Shown: positions 8,477-18,340, numbered from the stretch's first letter. The stretch is DNA of 64,000 nucleotides from Blattabacterium cuenoti STAT (GCF_003573915.1 NZ_AP014608.1:546001-610000); one strand, 5' to 3'. Notes: generated by a model from the sequence alone, not told the origin. Made by a program: numbers and translations.

Positions 8477-10603
8477 TTAATTTTTTCTATAATCTTTAAT
8501 GTTAGATTTTTCAATTAACACATTTCCTATTTTTTCTAAAATATTTTTTCTTAAGTTATTGTTTGAAGATTCAATTTCGGAAGAAAAATAAGAACGTTTT
8601 TTATATGTATTAAAACGTTTTAATGTTCTTATAAAAAAAACTCCTTTTTCTCCTAATATTGGTTTAGAAGTTTCATATAATTTTGAAGAAAAAGCGCATC
8701 CTACTACTTTAGGTTCTTTAAAATTATCAATCATATTTTTATGAAAATTGATTTTATAAGATTTATTTATTTTTTTAGAAAAAAGAAATGCTATTTTCTC
8801 TAAATCCAGATGTTTACTTCTTACGATATTTGACAAATATCGATTTATTTTTATATTAATAAGAAAAGGAATTAAATAATTTTTTATTTTTTCAATAGGA
8901 TACCCTCTTTTTTGAATTTTAGATAAAAAAACCATAATATAATCTTTATTGGTAGTTTGAAAAATTTTTATATCCCCTTTTTTTCTATTTTTTTCATAAG
9001 ACCAATTTATAATTTCTTTATCCAATTCAGTATTCAAATCTTGAATATTCCATTGATAATTTTTTATTTCTTTTAAAAAGATAGTTTCATACCTTTTTCT
9101 CCTTGCGTTATTAATAAATGTATTAAGACTTGAATTTTTATTTTCTTTCATGAATTTAAGAATTTCTTGATACAGGATTTCTTCTGTTTTTTTTGATGGA
9201 GTAAGTGTTTTTATTATTATAGAAAATTGATAAACAGGTTTTATATCCTTTGTTGCGTCAATTCTAATAATATGGTATCCAAATTTAGTTTCAGTTAAAC
9301 CTATTGTTCCTTTTTTATTTTTTAAAGAAAAAAAATCAAAATATTTTTTTTCTTTAAAGGTATCATTTTGTTCCTCATATTTAATCCATCCTAAATTTCC
9401 TTTATTTTTTTTTGCATTGATAACATCATCTGATTTTTCCATAACCAAAGAATCGAACTTTTTAGGGTTTTTTACAACAATATCATATATTGTTTTTGCC
9501 ATATTTTCTGCTTTTTTTTTAGTTCTATTATTGGAGAAACGGATAGAATTTTTATGAGAAATTAATATATGACTAGATAAAACGGAATTATATATCATTT
9601 TTTTTCCACTAAGTTTAGCCATGATGTATGTGTTGTTTTCTTTAATAGGACCAAACATGTCTCCTACATGATTTTTTTTTTCTAAAAAATATTGTAAAAC
9701 AATAGGAAGATTTTTTTTTAGATAAAAACTAGAATCAAAAGGTTTTTCAGATTGATTAGAAACAATTATAGAATTATGATTAGAATTTTTAAATTTATTA
9801 AATAATTTTTTTATTTTTAAATCCATATTTTTTTCATCATCTAATGATGGAAAAGAACGGAAAAATATAAAACTAAGATTTCTTAAATTTTCTTTTTTAT
9901 AAAGAAATTTATTTTTTTTGATAAAATCATAAATTTCATAGTTTTTTATAAGATCATATTTTTTTTCTATTTCTGAATAAGGAATAAATATATAATCAAT
10001 TATAGAAAATGAATTTTTATCTCTATAATTTAATAGAGCTTCTATAAAAGATGTATTTAAGCCATACATCAACATTTCCACATACTTTCTTGAAACTATT
10101 TTTTTTGGAATGCTATTTTTTTCATAAGCCCAAATATTTTTTTCTTCTTCTATTTGAGGGTTCGAATTTGAAGAAATTTTTTCCAAATTTTTTAAATATA
10201 ATTTAAATTTTTCCATATTCATTTTTCCTTCTTCATCTTGAAAATCAATTATCTTACTATATATTGATTGCTTTTCTATTGCTTTCCAGAAATCTTCTTT
10301 TGTGCTTTGTATTCCTAATTTTTTAGCTTGTTGATTCAGTACTTTTTCATGAATTAATAATTTCCAAGCATCATTTTTCAAATAATGATCAGGTACATTT
10401 TCACGAAAATGTTTTAAAAATTGAAAACAATCTAAGTATTCTTTTAAAGAAATATTTTCTCTATTTACTTTTCCAATAACAGAGGAATTTTTAGTAAAAA
10501 ATTTAAGTAAAATATTAGGATCTAATATGAAAAATAGCAAAGATATACTTATAAAAAATAAAACTAACCATGTATTTTTTCTGATTTTTTCTAAAAAACT
10601 CAT
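8477..10603 (-). CDS. ppiD: Peptidyl-prolyl cis-trans isomerase, SurA/PpiD type
   Basis: A 708-residue protein anchored by one N-terminal membrane helix (about residues 11-29, WLVLFFISISLLFFIL) with the rest in the periplasm. A SurA_N-like chaperone segment follows (VIGKVNRENISLKEY). A parvulin PPIase domain lies at about residues 340-450 (SSHILISHKNS, then GNLGWIKY and KFGYHIIRI). Such proteins help fold exported and outer-membrane proteins. The order lptC, CorC/HlyC gene, ppiD is conserved in flavobacteria. Only 1 nt separates it from the upstream CorC/HlyC gene, so they form one operon. The gene symbol is by architecture; strict orthology to E. coli ppiD is not proven. Confidence 0.88.
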   Translation of the reverse strand: MSFLEKIRKNTWLVLFFISISLLFFILDPNILLKFFTKNSSVIGKVNRENISLKEYLDCFQFLKHFRENVPDHYLKNDAWKLLIHEKVLNQQAKKLGIQSTKEDFWKAIEKQSIYSKIIDFQDEEGKMNMEKFKLYLKNLEKISSNSNPQIEEEKNIWAYEKNSIPKKIVSRKYVEMLMYGLNTSFIEALLNYRDKNSFSIIDYIFIPYSEIEKKYDLIKNYEIYDFIKKNKFLYKKENLRNLSFIFFRSFPSLDDEKNMDLKIKKLFNKFKNSNHNSIIVSNQSEKPFDSSFYLKKNLPIVLQYFLEKKNHVGDMFGPIKENNTYIMAKLSGKKMIYNSVLSSHILISHKNSIRFSNNRTKKKAENMAKTIYDIVVKNPKKFDSLVMEKSDDVINAKKNKGNLGWIKYEEQNDTFKEKKYFDFFSLKNKKGTIGLTETKFGYHIIRIDATKDIKPVYQFSIIIKTLTPSKKTEEILYQEILKFMKENKNSSLNTFINNARRKRYETIFLKEIKNYQWNIQDLNTELDKEIINWSYEKNRKKGDIKIFQTTNKDYIMVFLSKIQKRGYPIEKIKNYLIPFLINIKINRYLSNIVRSKHLDLEKIAFLFSKKINKSYKINFHKNMIDNFKEPKVVGCAFSSKLYETSKPILGEKGVFFIRTLKRFNTYKKRSYFSSEIESSNNNLRKNILEKIGNVLIEKSNIKDYRKN

Positions 10604-10604
10604 T

Positions 10605-11894
10605 TTAAAAATTTTTTTTAAGAAAAACTTCTTCTATTTTATTTTTGGATACTTTTTTAATTTCAATATTAAAATTTCTATTTATGACAATTTTATCTCC
10701 ATGTTTTGGAATATCTCCTGTATAAGTTACAATCAATCCACCTAAAGTTTCATATTTATCAGATTTAGGAAGATTTAAATTATATTTGGCATTAATAAAA
10801 TCAATTTCTAAACGTGCAGAAAATAAAAATTCATAATCATTTAATTTATTATCCAGTAATAAATTTTCATCATGTTCATCTTTTATATCTCCAATAAATT
10901 CTTCTAAAATATCTTCTATAGTTATCATTCCTGCAGTTCCTCCGTATTCATCTAAAACAATAGCAATACTTCTTTTTTTTTTAATTAAAAGATCCATAAT
11001 TTCTTTAACAGGAGTTGTTACGTAAACTAATTCTACTGATCTAATTATAGATTCAATATTTTTTGGTTTTTTCAATAATTCTAAATAATGAATATAACCA
11101 ATAATGTTATCTATATTATTTTTATAAATAACTATTTTAGATAAACCACTTTCAGTAAAAAGATTTCGGATTCTATCTATAGAAGAAATAACTAGATTAT
11201 AAGAAACTATTTCTTTTCTAGGAACCATACATTCTCGTGCTTTTTTTTCATAAAAATTTAGAGCTTTATGAAAAATTTCAACTTCTATAAATTCTTTTTC
11301 TTTTGCATTTTTTTCTATATTTTCTGACAAAAAACAAATCAAATCTTCTTTATCAAAAATTTTTTTTTGATCATTTTCTTGTTCTCCTAAAATTTTTAAA
11401 AAAACATTAGAAATACAAATAATAGAATTTGTAATAGGATAAAATATTTTATATATCACATATGTAGGGATGATCAATAAACTCAATAGTTCATTTGAAT
11501 AGACACTAAATATTAATTTTGGAATAAATTCTCCAATAATCAAAATAATAGTAGCAGAAAAAACTGTCTCTATGAAAATTATCCATAAAGAATTATCAAA
11601 AAAATCTTTTGGAAAAAGATTCAAAAATAATTTCCCCATATAAATTCCATATATAACTAAAGATATGGTATTTCCAATTAGCATTGTTGTGATAAATTTT
11701 TTTGAATTATTAATACTTTTTGAAAGTATTTTCGAATGAAAAGATCCTTTTTTATTTTCCTTTTCTAATTCTATTTGAAACAAACTAGAAGAAATCAGAG
11801 CCATTTCCATTCCGGAAAAAAAAGCAGACATAAGTATAGTAAAAAAAACTATACCAATATGAAAAATTATATTATTTAACAGGAAAAGTCCCAT
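10605..11894 (-). CDS. CNNM/CorC-HlyC family membrane protein with CBS domains
   Basis: 429 residues: an N-terminal DUF21 (CNNM) membrane domain with about four helices and the FFSGMEMALISS motif near residue 26, a CBS-domain pair (about residues 200-330, with ECMVPRKEI and VLDEYGGTAGMITIEDILEE), and a C-terminal CorC_HlyC domain (about 345-425, ending with DIPKHGDKIVI). Members act in divalent cation (Mg/Co) transport or its regulation; the flavobacterial relative GldE has the same layout. The start overlaps the end of lptC by 23 nt, and ppiD follows after 1 nt, consistent with one transcript. The specific substrate is unknown. Confidence 0.9.
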   Translation of the reverse strand: MGLFLLNNIIFHIGIVFFTILMSAFFSGMEMALISSSLFQIELEKENKKGSFHSKILSKSINNSKKFITTMLIGNTISLVIYGIYMGKLFLNLFPKDFFDNSLWIIFIETVFSATIILIIGEFIPKLIFSVYSNELLSLLIIPTYVIYKIFYPITNSIICISNVFLKILGEQENDQKKIFDKEDLICFLSENIEKNAKEKEFIEVEIFHKALNFYEKKARECMVPRKEIVSYNLVISSIDRIRNLFTESGLSKIVIYKNNIDNIIGYIHYLELLKKPKNIESIIRSVELVYVTTPVKEIMDLLIKKKRSIAIVLDEYGGTAGMITIEDILEEFIGDIKDEHDENLLLDNKLNDYEFLFSARLEIDFINAKYNLNLPKSDKYETLGGLIVTYTGDIPKHGDKIVINRNFNIEIKKVSKNKIEEVFLKKNF

Positions 11895-12426
11895 TAATAT
11901 TTTTTAATCTAATTTTTTTTAAGTCCTCAGAAGCTTCTATTCCATTTATTGCATATAATATCATTTTTTTTGAATGAAATATAATTTTTGTATACTTTTT
12001 ATTAAATATTTTTTTTTTTCTCCTATCCCAAAAAATCTCCTCAGTTTTCAAGCTGACTCCTTTATGACTCATAATTATTATATTTCCTTTAATATGAAAA
12101 AACATTTTATCAATTGATTTCACCCAATCTGCACGAAGATAAGTATATTTATTGTACGTATTTTTATCATAAATAAATAAATTCAAACCATTCGGAAATA
12201 AAGTGTAAAAAGCATATTCTTTAACAATTGGAGAATAAATGAAAAATTTTAAAAATCCTTTTTCTTTATAAAATAGATTTGTTTTGAAAAAAATTTTTTT
12301 AGGGACATCTTCTTTCTTTCCTTCTCTATTTTTTTTTATTATAAAATTCTTATTCATAACACAAGAAAATAGAACAAAAAATAATAAAAAAATATAGTAA
12401 TGAAATTTATTACTGATTATTTTAAT
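11872..12426 (-). CDS. lptC: LPS export periplasmic protein LptC-like lipoprotein, probable ATT start
   Basis: LptC passes lipopolysaccharide from the LptBFG transporter to LptA. The mature part shows the LptC pattern: GLNLFIYD, then YLRADWVKS, KGNIIIMSHKGVSLKTEEIFWD, and GIEASEDLKKIRLKNINGTF. The first ATG (12357) would remove the export signal. The same frame stays open upstream to a stop at 12439-12441 and encodes a charged start, a hydrophobic stretch (IFLLFFVLF) and a lipobox-like LFSC with Cys at 12361-12363. There is no ATG/GTG/TTG there; the ATT at 12424-12426 (or ATA 12418-12420, ATC 12415-12417) would give a normal lipoprotein signal peptide. Start chosen on that basis. tRNA-Phe lies just upstream on the other strand. 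Confidence 0.78.
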   Translation of the reverse strand: MKIISNKFHYYIFLLFFVLFSCVMNKNFIIKKNREGKKEDVPKKIFFKTNLFYKEKGFLKFFIYSPIVKEYAFYTLFPNGLNLFIYDKNTYNKYTYLRADWVKSIDKMFFHIKGNIIIMSHKGVSLKTEEIFWDRRKKKIFNKKYTKIIFHSKKMILYAINGIEASEDLKKIRLKNINGTFPVK

Positions 12427-12444
12427 GTACTTTTGTTTTTACAT

Positions 12445-12517
12445 GGTATCTTAGCTCAGTAGGTAGAGCAAAGGACTGAAAATCCTTGTGTCCCCGGTTC
12501 GATTCCGGGAGATACCA
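12445..12517 (+). tRNA. tRNA-Phe (anticodon GAA)
   Basis: A complete 73-nt cloverleaf. The acceptor arms GGTATCT and AGATACC pair over 7 bp; the D stem is GCTC/GAGC, the anticodon stem AAGGA/TCCTT with loop CTGAAAA (anticodon GAA), and the T stem CCCGG/CCGGG around TTCGATT. The discriminator is A, and CCA is not encoded (CTA follows). It is flanked by minus-strand lptC and ompH, so it is transcribed against them. Confidence 0.97.
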
Positions 12518-12537
12518 CTAATACTTATTATTACTTA

Positions 12538-13041
12538 TTATTTTAACCCTAATTCTTTTTTTACATCTTCAGTAATGTCCTCTCCTTTATTTACTAAAAT
12601 TCCTTTTCCAGGACTACAATCATCAACTCTCATAATATTTTTATCTTTATCTATTACTTTATAAATGGCTTTTTCTATTTTTTTATATATAGGATTTAAT
12701 AATTCGTTTTGCTTTTTCGTTAAATCATCTGAAGCTGTTTTTTGATAGGCATGAGCTCTTGCCTGTAAAAATACTAGTTCCTTTTTAAGAACTGGATTTC
12801 TATTTTTTTTAAATTTTTCTGCTTTTATATGAAATTCTTTTGCTAATTTATCTAAAATAGTTTCATGAACTTTACTAATTCTATTCAATTCTTTTTGAAC
12901 AACAGAAAATTCTGTAATTTTTTCTATCAAAGCCGTGCTATTAAGACAAACTATTTTATTAGGACATTCCCTAGAATATAAAAAATGGTTTCCAAATAAA
13001 AATAGAAATAAAATAAAATAAAAAATTGTATTTTTTTTCAT
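12538..13041 (-). CDS. ompH: OmpH/Skp family periplasmic chaperone
   Basis: A 167-residue protein with a signal peptide (about residues 1-22) and a charged, mostly helical body typical of the Skp tentacle (about residues 40-115, coiled coil). The C-terminal half, with NPIYKKIEKAIYKV and GEDITEDVKKELG, matches Bacteroidetes OmpH proteins. Skp holds unfolded outer-membrane proteins in the periplasm on their way to BamA. It is 35 nt downstream of bamA on the same strand, the standard bamA-ompH arrangement in this phylum. Many flavobacteria carry two tandem ompH genes here; only one is present. Confidence 0.9.
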   Translation of the reverse strand: MKKNTIFYFILFLFLFGNHFLYSRECPNKIVCLNSTALIEKITEFSVVQKELNRISKVHETILDKLAKEFHIKAEKFKKNRNPVLKKELVFLQARAHAYQKTASDDLTKKQNELLNPIYKKIEKAIYKVIDKDKNIMRVDDCSPGKGILVNKGEDITEDVKKELGLK

Positions 13042-13076
13042 ATAAGTTTTATGTTTTTATTTTTAATATTATTAAA

Positions 13077-15608
13077 TTACAAATCTTTTCCTATTATAAA
13101 ATGTGTATTCCATTTTGATTTTTTTAAACCATGAACGATATCTTGATTTATCGGATATCCAAAATCTATCCCTAAAAAACCTATTGGAGGAAAAAATAAA
13201 CGAAATCCAAATCCAAAAGATTTATTCAAAATCAATGGATTAAAATTTTTATAAGAATCACTAATATTTCCTCCTTCTATAAAACAAGTTGTCCAAAATT
13301 TTAACTTTGGGAAGTTCTTAATTAAATAACGAATCTCTATAAGAAATTTATTATAAATTATTCCTCCATTGTTAAAAATAGGGTCTTTAGAAGAATAACC
13401 TCTTAGTGGAATATGATCTTTATCATATAATTTTGATCCTAATGAATTACTATTTGATCCACCCATATAAAATTTTTGAAACGAAAATAATTCTTTCGAA
13501 TTATTATATTTTCCTAAATAACCTAATTCTCCTCCTGTTTTCAATATTATATTATCCATAATTTTCCGATACCAATAGAAAATGAATTTTAATTTAAAAT
13601 ATTCTATCCATTTCTTATGATTTTCAATTATTATGGAATATGGAGGAGTAAATATACCATTCAACTCCATATTTGATCCTTGAAGTGGAAAAATCATGGG
13701 AATTACTGAATTTCTATGCAATGAAATTAAATAACTTAGGTTATTAAAATTTCGTTTCTGATCTAAATCAGAAGGTTTTTCCTTTTTATAAATAAATTTT
13801 TCATAATCTATAGATGTTGAAATTTTAGAAAAAGGATCTAAAAAAGTTAAAAATTTATTTAAATAAATAGAAAAACCTATTTTTTTTAAAAATTGTTCTT
13901 CTTCATCTGATATTTTAGTATTATTATCTACTTTAGATAAAAAATCTAAACTTTCTTCGTTTTTTATTTTTTTTATAGAATATTGACTTTTTAAAGTAAA
14001 AGAAGTAGGGTTTTTTTTTTCTATCCAAGGTTCTGTAAAAGAAAAACCATAAGATGTAAAATCTTTTCCTAACTGACTATGAATAGTTAATTTTTGTCCA
14101 TCTCCTTGAGGAAAAATAGGGTTCCATAAGTTCCATTTATTATTAAAAATATTTTGAACAGAAAAATTTCCAAAATTAAATTTAAAATTTCCGATAATTT
14201 TCCTAAAATCTTTTCCTCCAAATCCTAAATGAAATTGAAATTCATTAGTATTTTTTTCTGATACATGCCATTCTAAATCTAGAAATCCATTTCTTTCATT
14301 TGGTTTGATTTTATAATATACTTTTTCAAAAAGATTTAGATTCTCTAAACTCATTAAATTAGAATTTAGTTTTTCAATAGAAAAAAGATCTCCCGGATAA
14401 ATTTTTAATTCTCTTCTAATAACATGGTCTTTAGTTATAGAATTTCCTAATATGAAAACTTTATTTACATATACAGGCTGATTTTCTTTTATTTGAATTT
14501 CCAAATCTATTTTATTAGAAATAATCCTTTTTTCTATAAAAGAAATATTAATAAGTAAATACCCCAAATTTAAATAAGCATATAAAATACTATCAGGATA
14601 AGAAGAGTCTAAAATATTCTTTTTTATTCCAATTTGATTATAGATTTCTCCCTTTTTATAAAAAATTTTTTTATTTAATAAATCTGTTTCTAGTTTTTTA
14701 TTCCCTAATATATAAATATTTCCTAAATAATACTTTTTTCCTTCTATGATTTTTATTTTTATTCCATAATTTCCGGATTTTTTTTTCCATATAGAATCCA
14801 AATCTACTTGAACATCAATAAATCCCATGGATTTATATCGATTTATAATATTTTTTAAATCTTTTTTTATATTTTCTTGAACAAAAAAAGATTTTTTAAT
14901 TATAGAAAAAAATTTATTAGGAGTTTTACTAATCATTAAATTAAGCAATTCCTTATCTTGAATAGATTGATTACCATCAAATAATATTTCTTCTATTTCA
15001 ATTTTTTTTCCTTTATCTGTATATAAATAAAGTACATTTTTATTTTTCTCGTTCTTATTAATTTCGCTTATTACATTAATCTTATGATATCCTTTTTTGA
15101 CATAATATTCTTGAATCTCATTTTTTATAGTTTGTAACAATTCACCAGAAATCTTATCTCCAATTTTTATGTTTTTTATAGTAGGAAATTTATTTTTTTC
15201 AATTCCTTCTATTTTTATTTCATGAATTTCTTCTAAATCTTCCAATTCAAAAAATAAGTCAATTTCATTTTTATTTACATTTTTTTTGTAAATAGATATT
15301 TTTCTAAAAAAATTACTTTTCCACAATTTTTTTATAGCATAATCTGTTTTAATTCCATAATTATCAACGGAATCTCCAGGATAAATACCTGATAATTCAG
15401 AAATAAAACGACTATCGTATTTTGTTTTTCCTATGATATATATTTTTCTTACAATAAAAAAAATATTTTTACTTTTTTTTGTGATAGAAAGATCTTCATT
15501 TTCATTGTTTTCATTGTTAACAGAAAATGAGTATGCTTTTTGTATTTGTAATTGTATTATTATTATCAATAATAAAAAAATGCTATTTTTAACAATATTT
15601 TTTTTCAT
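13077..15608 (-). CDS. bamA: Outer membrane protein assembly factor BamA
   Basis: BamA is the Omp85 insertase that folds beta-barrel proteins into the outer membrane. The 843-residue protein has a signal peptide (about residues 1-27), a series of POTRA repeats (about 50-440, e.g. NKIDLEIQIKENQPVYVNKV and KDHVIRRELKIYPGD) and a C-terminal barrel. The barrel has the Omp85 features FYMGGSNS followed by LRGY (the RGY of the conserved loop) and the last strand ending in FIIGKDL. It sits between uppS (13 nt upstream) and ompH in an apparent operon. Retention of bamA, ompH and lptC shows the organism still builds an outer membrane with LPS-like material. Confidence 0.95.
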   Translation of the reverse strand: MKKNIVKNSIFLLLIIIIQLQIQKAYSFSVNNENNENEDLSITKKSKNIFFIVRKIYIIGKTKYDSRFISELSGIYPGDSVDNYGIKTDYAIKKLWKSNFFRKISIYKKNVNKNEIDLFFELEDLEEIHEIKIEGIEKNKFPTIKNIKIGDKISGELLQTIKNEIQEYYVKKGYHKINVISEINKNEKNKNVLYLYTDKGKKIEIEEILFDGNQSIQDKELLNLMISKTPNKFFSIIKKSFFVQENIKKDLKNIINRYKSMGFIDVQVDLDSIWKKKSGNYGIKIKIIEGKKYYLGNIYILGNKKLETDLLNKKIFYKKGEIYNQIGIKKNILDSSYPDSILYAYLNLGYLLINISFIEKRIISNKIDLEIQIKENQPVYVNKVFILGNSITKDHVIRRELKIYPGDLFSIEKLNSNLMSLENLNLFEKVYYKIKPNERNGFLDLEWHVSEKNTNEFQFHLGFGGKDFRKIIGNFKFNFGNFSVQNIFNNKWNLWNPIFPQGDGQKLTIHSQLGKDFTSYGFSFTEPWIEKKNPTSFTLKSQYSIKKIKNEESLDFLSKVDNNTKISDEEEQFLKKIGFSIYLNKFLTFLDPFSKISTSIDYEKFIYKKEKPSDLDQKRNFNNLSYLISLHRNSVIPMIFPLQGSNMELNGIFTPPYSIIIENHKKWIEYFKLKFIFYWYRKIMDNIILKTGGELGYLGKYNNSKELFSFQKFYMGGSNSNSLGSKLYDKDHIPLRGYSSKDPIFNNGGIIYNKFLIEIRYLIKNFPKLKFWTTCFIEGGNISDSYKNFNPLILNKSFGFGFRLFFPPIGFLGIDFGYPINQDIVHGLKKSKWNTHFIIGKDL

Positions 15609-15621
15609 GAATACAAAAAAA

Positions 15622-16353
15622 TTATTTTACGTTTCCAAAACGACGTTTTCTTTTTTGATAATTTATTATAGCTTCGAAAAAATCTTTCTTTCTAAAATCA
15701 GGCCACAAAATATTTGTAAAATATAACTCTGCATAAGCAGATTGCCAAAGTAAAAAATTGCTAATACGTTGTTCTCCGCTTGTTCTAATAATTAAATCTA
15801 CATCTGGAAAATCTTTAGTATACAAATGTTTCTGAAAAAAAGAACAATCTATATCTTTTAATAAACAAAAACCATTGCATACTTTTTTCGCAATGTTTTT
15901 TGTTGCTCTTAAAATCTCTTTTCTTGCGCTATAACTTAATGCTAAAATTAGTGTAACAGATGTATTATGTTTTGTTTTTTTTTCGAAAAAAAATAATTCT
16001 TTTTGAATTTTTTCAGAAAATCTTTCTATTTCACCTATTGTCATGATTTTCACATTTTTTTTATGAATTTCTTCTAAATGAATTTTTAAATTAGTGTGAA
16101 ATAAATGCATTAATTTATCTATTTCCTGTTTAGGTCTATTCCAATTTTCTATTGAAAATACATATAAAGTTATATAAGGAATTCCTAATTTTTTACATCC
16201 ATTTATAACGTCTTTTACAGATTGTACAGCACTTTCGTGACCAAATGTTCTTAATTTTCCTCTTTTTTCAGCCCAACGACCATTTCCATCCATAATAATA
16301 GCTACGTGGCGCGGAATATTATTGTAATCTATTTTTTTTAATAATTCTTTCAT
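15622..16353 (-). CDS. uppS: Isoprenyl transferase (undecaprenyl diphosphate synthase)
   Basis: A cis-prenyltransferase that makes the C55 lipid carrier for cell-wall synthesis from farnesyl and isopentenyl diphosphates. The 243-residue length is typical. Catalytic Asp22 lies in IIMDGNGRWAEKRG; other conserved blocks are YVFSIENWNRP, LALSYSARKEI and the late DLIIRTSGEQRISNF and ELYFTNILWPDF segments. Its isopentenyl substrate would come from the mevalonate pathway, whose kinase gene is 1 kb away. It lies between nadK (54 nt upstream) and bamA, a conserved flavobacterial order. Confidence 0.95.
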   Translation of the reverse strand: MKELLKKIDYNNIPRHVAIIMDGNGRWAEKRGKLRTFGHESAVQSVKDVINGCKKLGIPYITLYVFSIENWNRPKQEIDKLMHLFHTNLKIHLEEIHKKNVKIMTIGEIERFSEKIQKELFFFEKKTKHNTSVTLILALSYSARKEILRATKNIAKKVCNGFCLLKDIDCSFFQKHLYTKDFPDVDLIIRTSGEQRISNFLLWQSAYAELYFTNILWPDFRKKDFFEAIINYQKRKRRFGNVK

Positions 16354-16407
16354 AAAAAATCAGAAATACATCTTTTTTTTTACAAAGATATGATAGATTT
16401 TTTACAT

Positions 16408-17295
16408 TTAATTTCGTTGATCCATTCCCCATAAAAGTTTTTCTCTCAATGTTTTATAATATGTATTTTTTTTTTCTTGAATAAGATATATATAAAATGG
16501 TGCTTTTTGTATGTATAATTCATTTTCCTGATCTAAAGAAGTTAGTCTTGTATCCATAGATAAGGAATAAGATTTTACACGACTATGTATTTTTAAATAA
16601 ACTTTTTGATGATCCGATATAATTAATGGACGTGAAAATAAATTATGTGGAGATATAGGTGTCAAAACAAAATTTTTATTTTCAGGACTAATAATAGGCC
16701 CTCCACAACTTAAAGAATAACCAGTAGATCCAGTTGGAGTAGAAATAATCAAACCATCCGCCCAATAAGAAGTTAAAAATTCATTATCTATATAAGCGTC
16801 TATAGTAATCATAGAAACCATTTCTTTTCTAAGAACAACGATTTCATTTAATGCATAATTAAAAAAATTATGATGATTCGTTACAGAAGTTTTTAACGAC
16901 AATAAACTTCTTGGCATTATATGAAGTTTTTTATTAAAAATTTGATCTATTTTTTTTATAAAAACATTTTTATTAAAAGTAGCTAAAAAACCTAAATTTC
17001 CTGTATTAACTCCAATTATAGGAATACCAGAATCTCTAATTAATGTAATAGCAGATAAAATAGTTCCATCTCCTCCAAAAGTAAACATTAAATTGAAATT
17101 TTTAGTTTTTAATTCTCTATAATGAGAAAAAATAGGAAAATCTAAATTTTTAAATTCTCCAAAAGAAGACAAAATATGAAAAAATGATTTTTCGATGTAT
17201 ATTTCTATGGAATGACTAGAAGCATAGCCTATGAACTGATTCAAATATGGGATATTTTTTTTACAATATTTTTGTCCATATATGGCTATTTTCAT
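16408..17295 (-). CDS. nadK: NAD kinase
   Basis: Phosphorylates NAD to NADP using ATP or polyphosphate. The signature GGDGT is at residues 74-78 (FGGDGTILSA), followed by GVNTGNLGFLATF and the second conserved block ISTPTGSTGYSLSCGGPII. Length 295 residues fits bacterial NadK. I chose the ATG at 17295, giving MKIAIYGQKY as in relatives; an upstream in-frame TTG at 17319 would add eight residues not seen in the family. It heads the minus-strand series nadK-uppS-bamA-ompH and is divergent from the mevalonate kinase gene. The 104-nt space has a small 6-bp inverted repeat (AGATTT/AAATCT, about 17310-17325). Confidence 0.94.
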   Translation of the reverse strand: MKIAIYGQKYCKKNIPYLNQFIGYASSHSIEIYIEKSFFHILSSFGEFKNLDFPIFSHYRELKTKNFNLMFTFGGDGTILSAITLIRDSGIPIIGVNTGNLGFLATFNKNVFIKKIDQIFNKKLHIMPRSLLSLKTSVTNHHNFFNYALNEIVVLRKEMVSMITIDAYIDNEFLTSYWADGLIISTPTGSTGYSLSCGGPIISPENKNFVLTPISPHNLFSRPLIISDHQKVYLKIHSRVKSYSLSMDTRLTSLDQENELYIQKAPFYIYLIQEKKNTYYKTLREKLLWGMDQRN

Positions 17296-17399
17296 TTTAA
17301 AAATTTGTAGATTTGACAAAATCTAACCAAATATATATAAATTATGTTTAATGATAATTAAGTTTTTTTTTAATTAAATTATTTTACAAAAAAACATAA

Positions 17400-18326
17400 T
17401 TGAAAAAATCTTTTTTTTCTGCAAAAGTTTTGTTATTTGGGGAATATGGAATTTTGAAAAATTCAAGTGGACTTTCTATTCCTTATAACATTTATAATGG
17501 AACTTTAAAAATTCATTCTGAATTTAACCGAGATATTTTATATTCCAATTATGAAATCAAAAAATTTTATAATTTTTTATCTATTTTAGAAAAAAAAAAA
17601 ATAAATTCAATAAAATTAGATTTAAATAAATTATCTCAGGATATACAAAAGGGTATGTTTTTTTATTCAAACATACCTATAGGATATGGTTTAGGAAGTT
17701 CTGGAGCGTTAGTTGCTGCTATTTATGATAAATATAAAAAAGATAAATTAAAAGGATGTTTGAAAAACAACATTTTAATATTAAAAAAAATATTTAGTCA
17801 AATGGAATCTTTTTTTCATGGTAAAAGTTCTGGAATAGATCCTTTAATTTGTTATTTAAATAAACCTTTACTCATTCGATCCAAAACTGATATTTCTATA
17901 ATCAGAATTCCAAAAAAAGATCAAGGAAAAAGAGCTGTTTTTTTATTAAATTCAGAAACTCCTAGCAAAACTAATTTTATGATTCAATTTTTTTTTAGAA
18001 AACTAAAACAAGATAAATTCAAAAAAATTTTTTTCATAGAGTTTATGAACTATAATGAAAAATGTATTAAATTTTTTTTAAAAGAAGATTTTGATAAATT
18101 TTTAAAAAATGTTAAATCTTTATCTACTTGGGTTTTAAAACATTTTCGTCCTATGATTTCTGATAAATTATTGAAAATATGGGAGAATGGATTATTTAAT
18201 AATATTTATTATTTAAAATTGTGTGGTTCTGGAGGAGGGGGGTTTTTTTTAGGTTTCACTCCAAATTATGACTTATCCAGAAAAGAATTGAAAAAATATG
18301 CCATAGAAGTACTTTTTCGTTTTTAA
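17400..18326 (+). CDS. mvk: Mevalonate kinase (GHMP kinase)
   Basis: GHMP-family kinase of 308 residues. The start KVLLFGEYGILKNSSGLSIP is the pattern of flavobacterial mevalonate kinases; the ATP-binding loop is IGYGLGSSGALVAAIYDKY (about residues 95-113), and the C-terminal GHMP motif is CGSGGGGFFLGF. It phosphorylates mevalonate on the way to isopentenyl diphosphate, feeding undecaprenyl and menaquinone side chains (uppS and menD are also here). The start is a TTG at 17400, since no in-frame ATG precedes the first conserved strand. A run of 12 A at 17590-17601 keeps the frame. Followed after 14 nt by a pseudouridine synthase gene. Confidence 0.85.
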   Translation: MKKSFFSAKVLLFGEYGILKNSSGLSIPYNIYNGTLKIHSEFNRDILYSNYEIKKFYNFLSILEKKKINSIKLDLNKLSQDIQKGMFFYSNIPIGYGLGSSGALVAAIYDKYKKDKLKGCLKNNILILKKIFSQMESFFHGKSSGIDPLICYLNKPLLIRSKTDISIIRIPKKDQGKRAVFLLNSETPSKTNFMIQFFFRKLKQDKFKKIFFIEFMNYNEKCIKFFLKEDFDKFLKNVKSLSTWVLKHFRPMISDKLLKIWENGLFNNIYYLKLCGSGGGGFFLGFTPNYDLSRKELKKYAIEVLFRF

Positions 18327-18340
18327 TTTATTTGTTTTTT

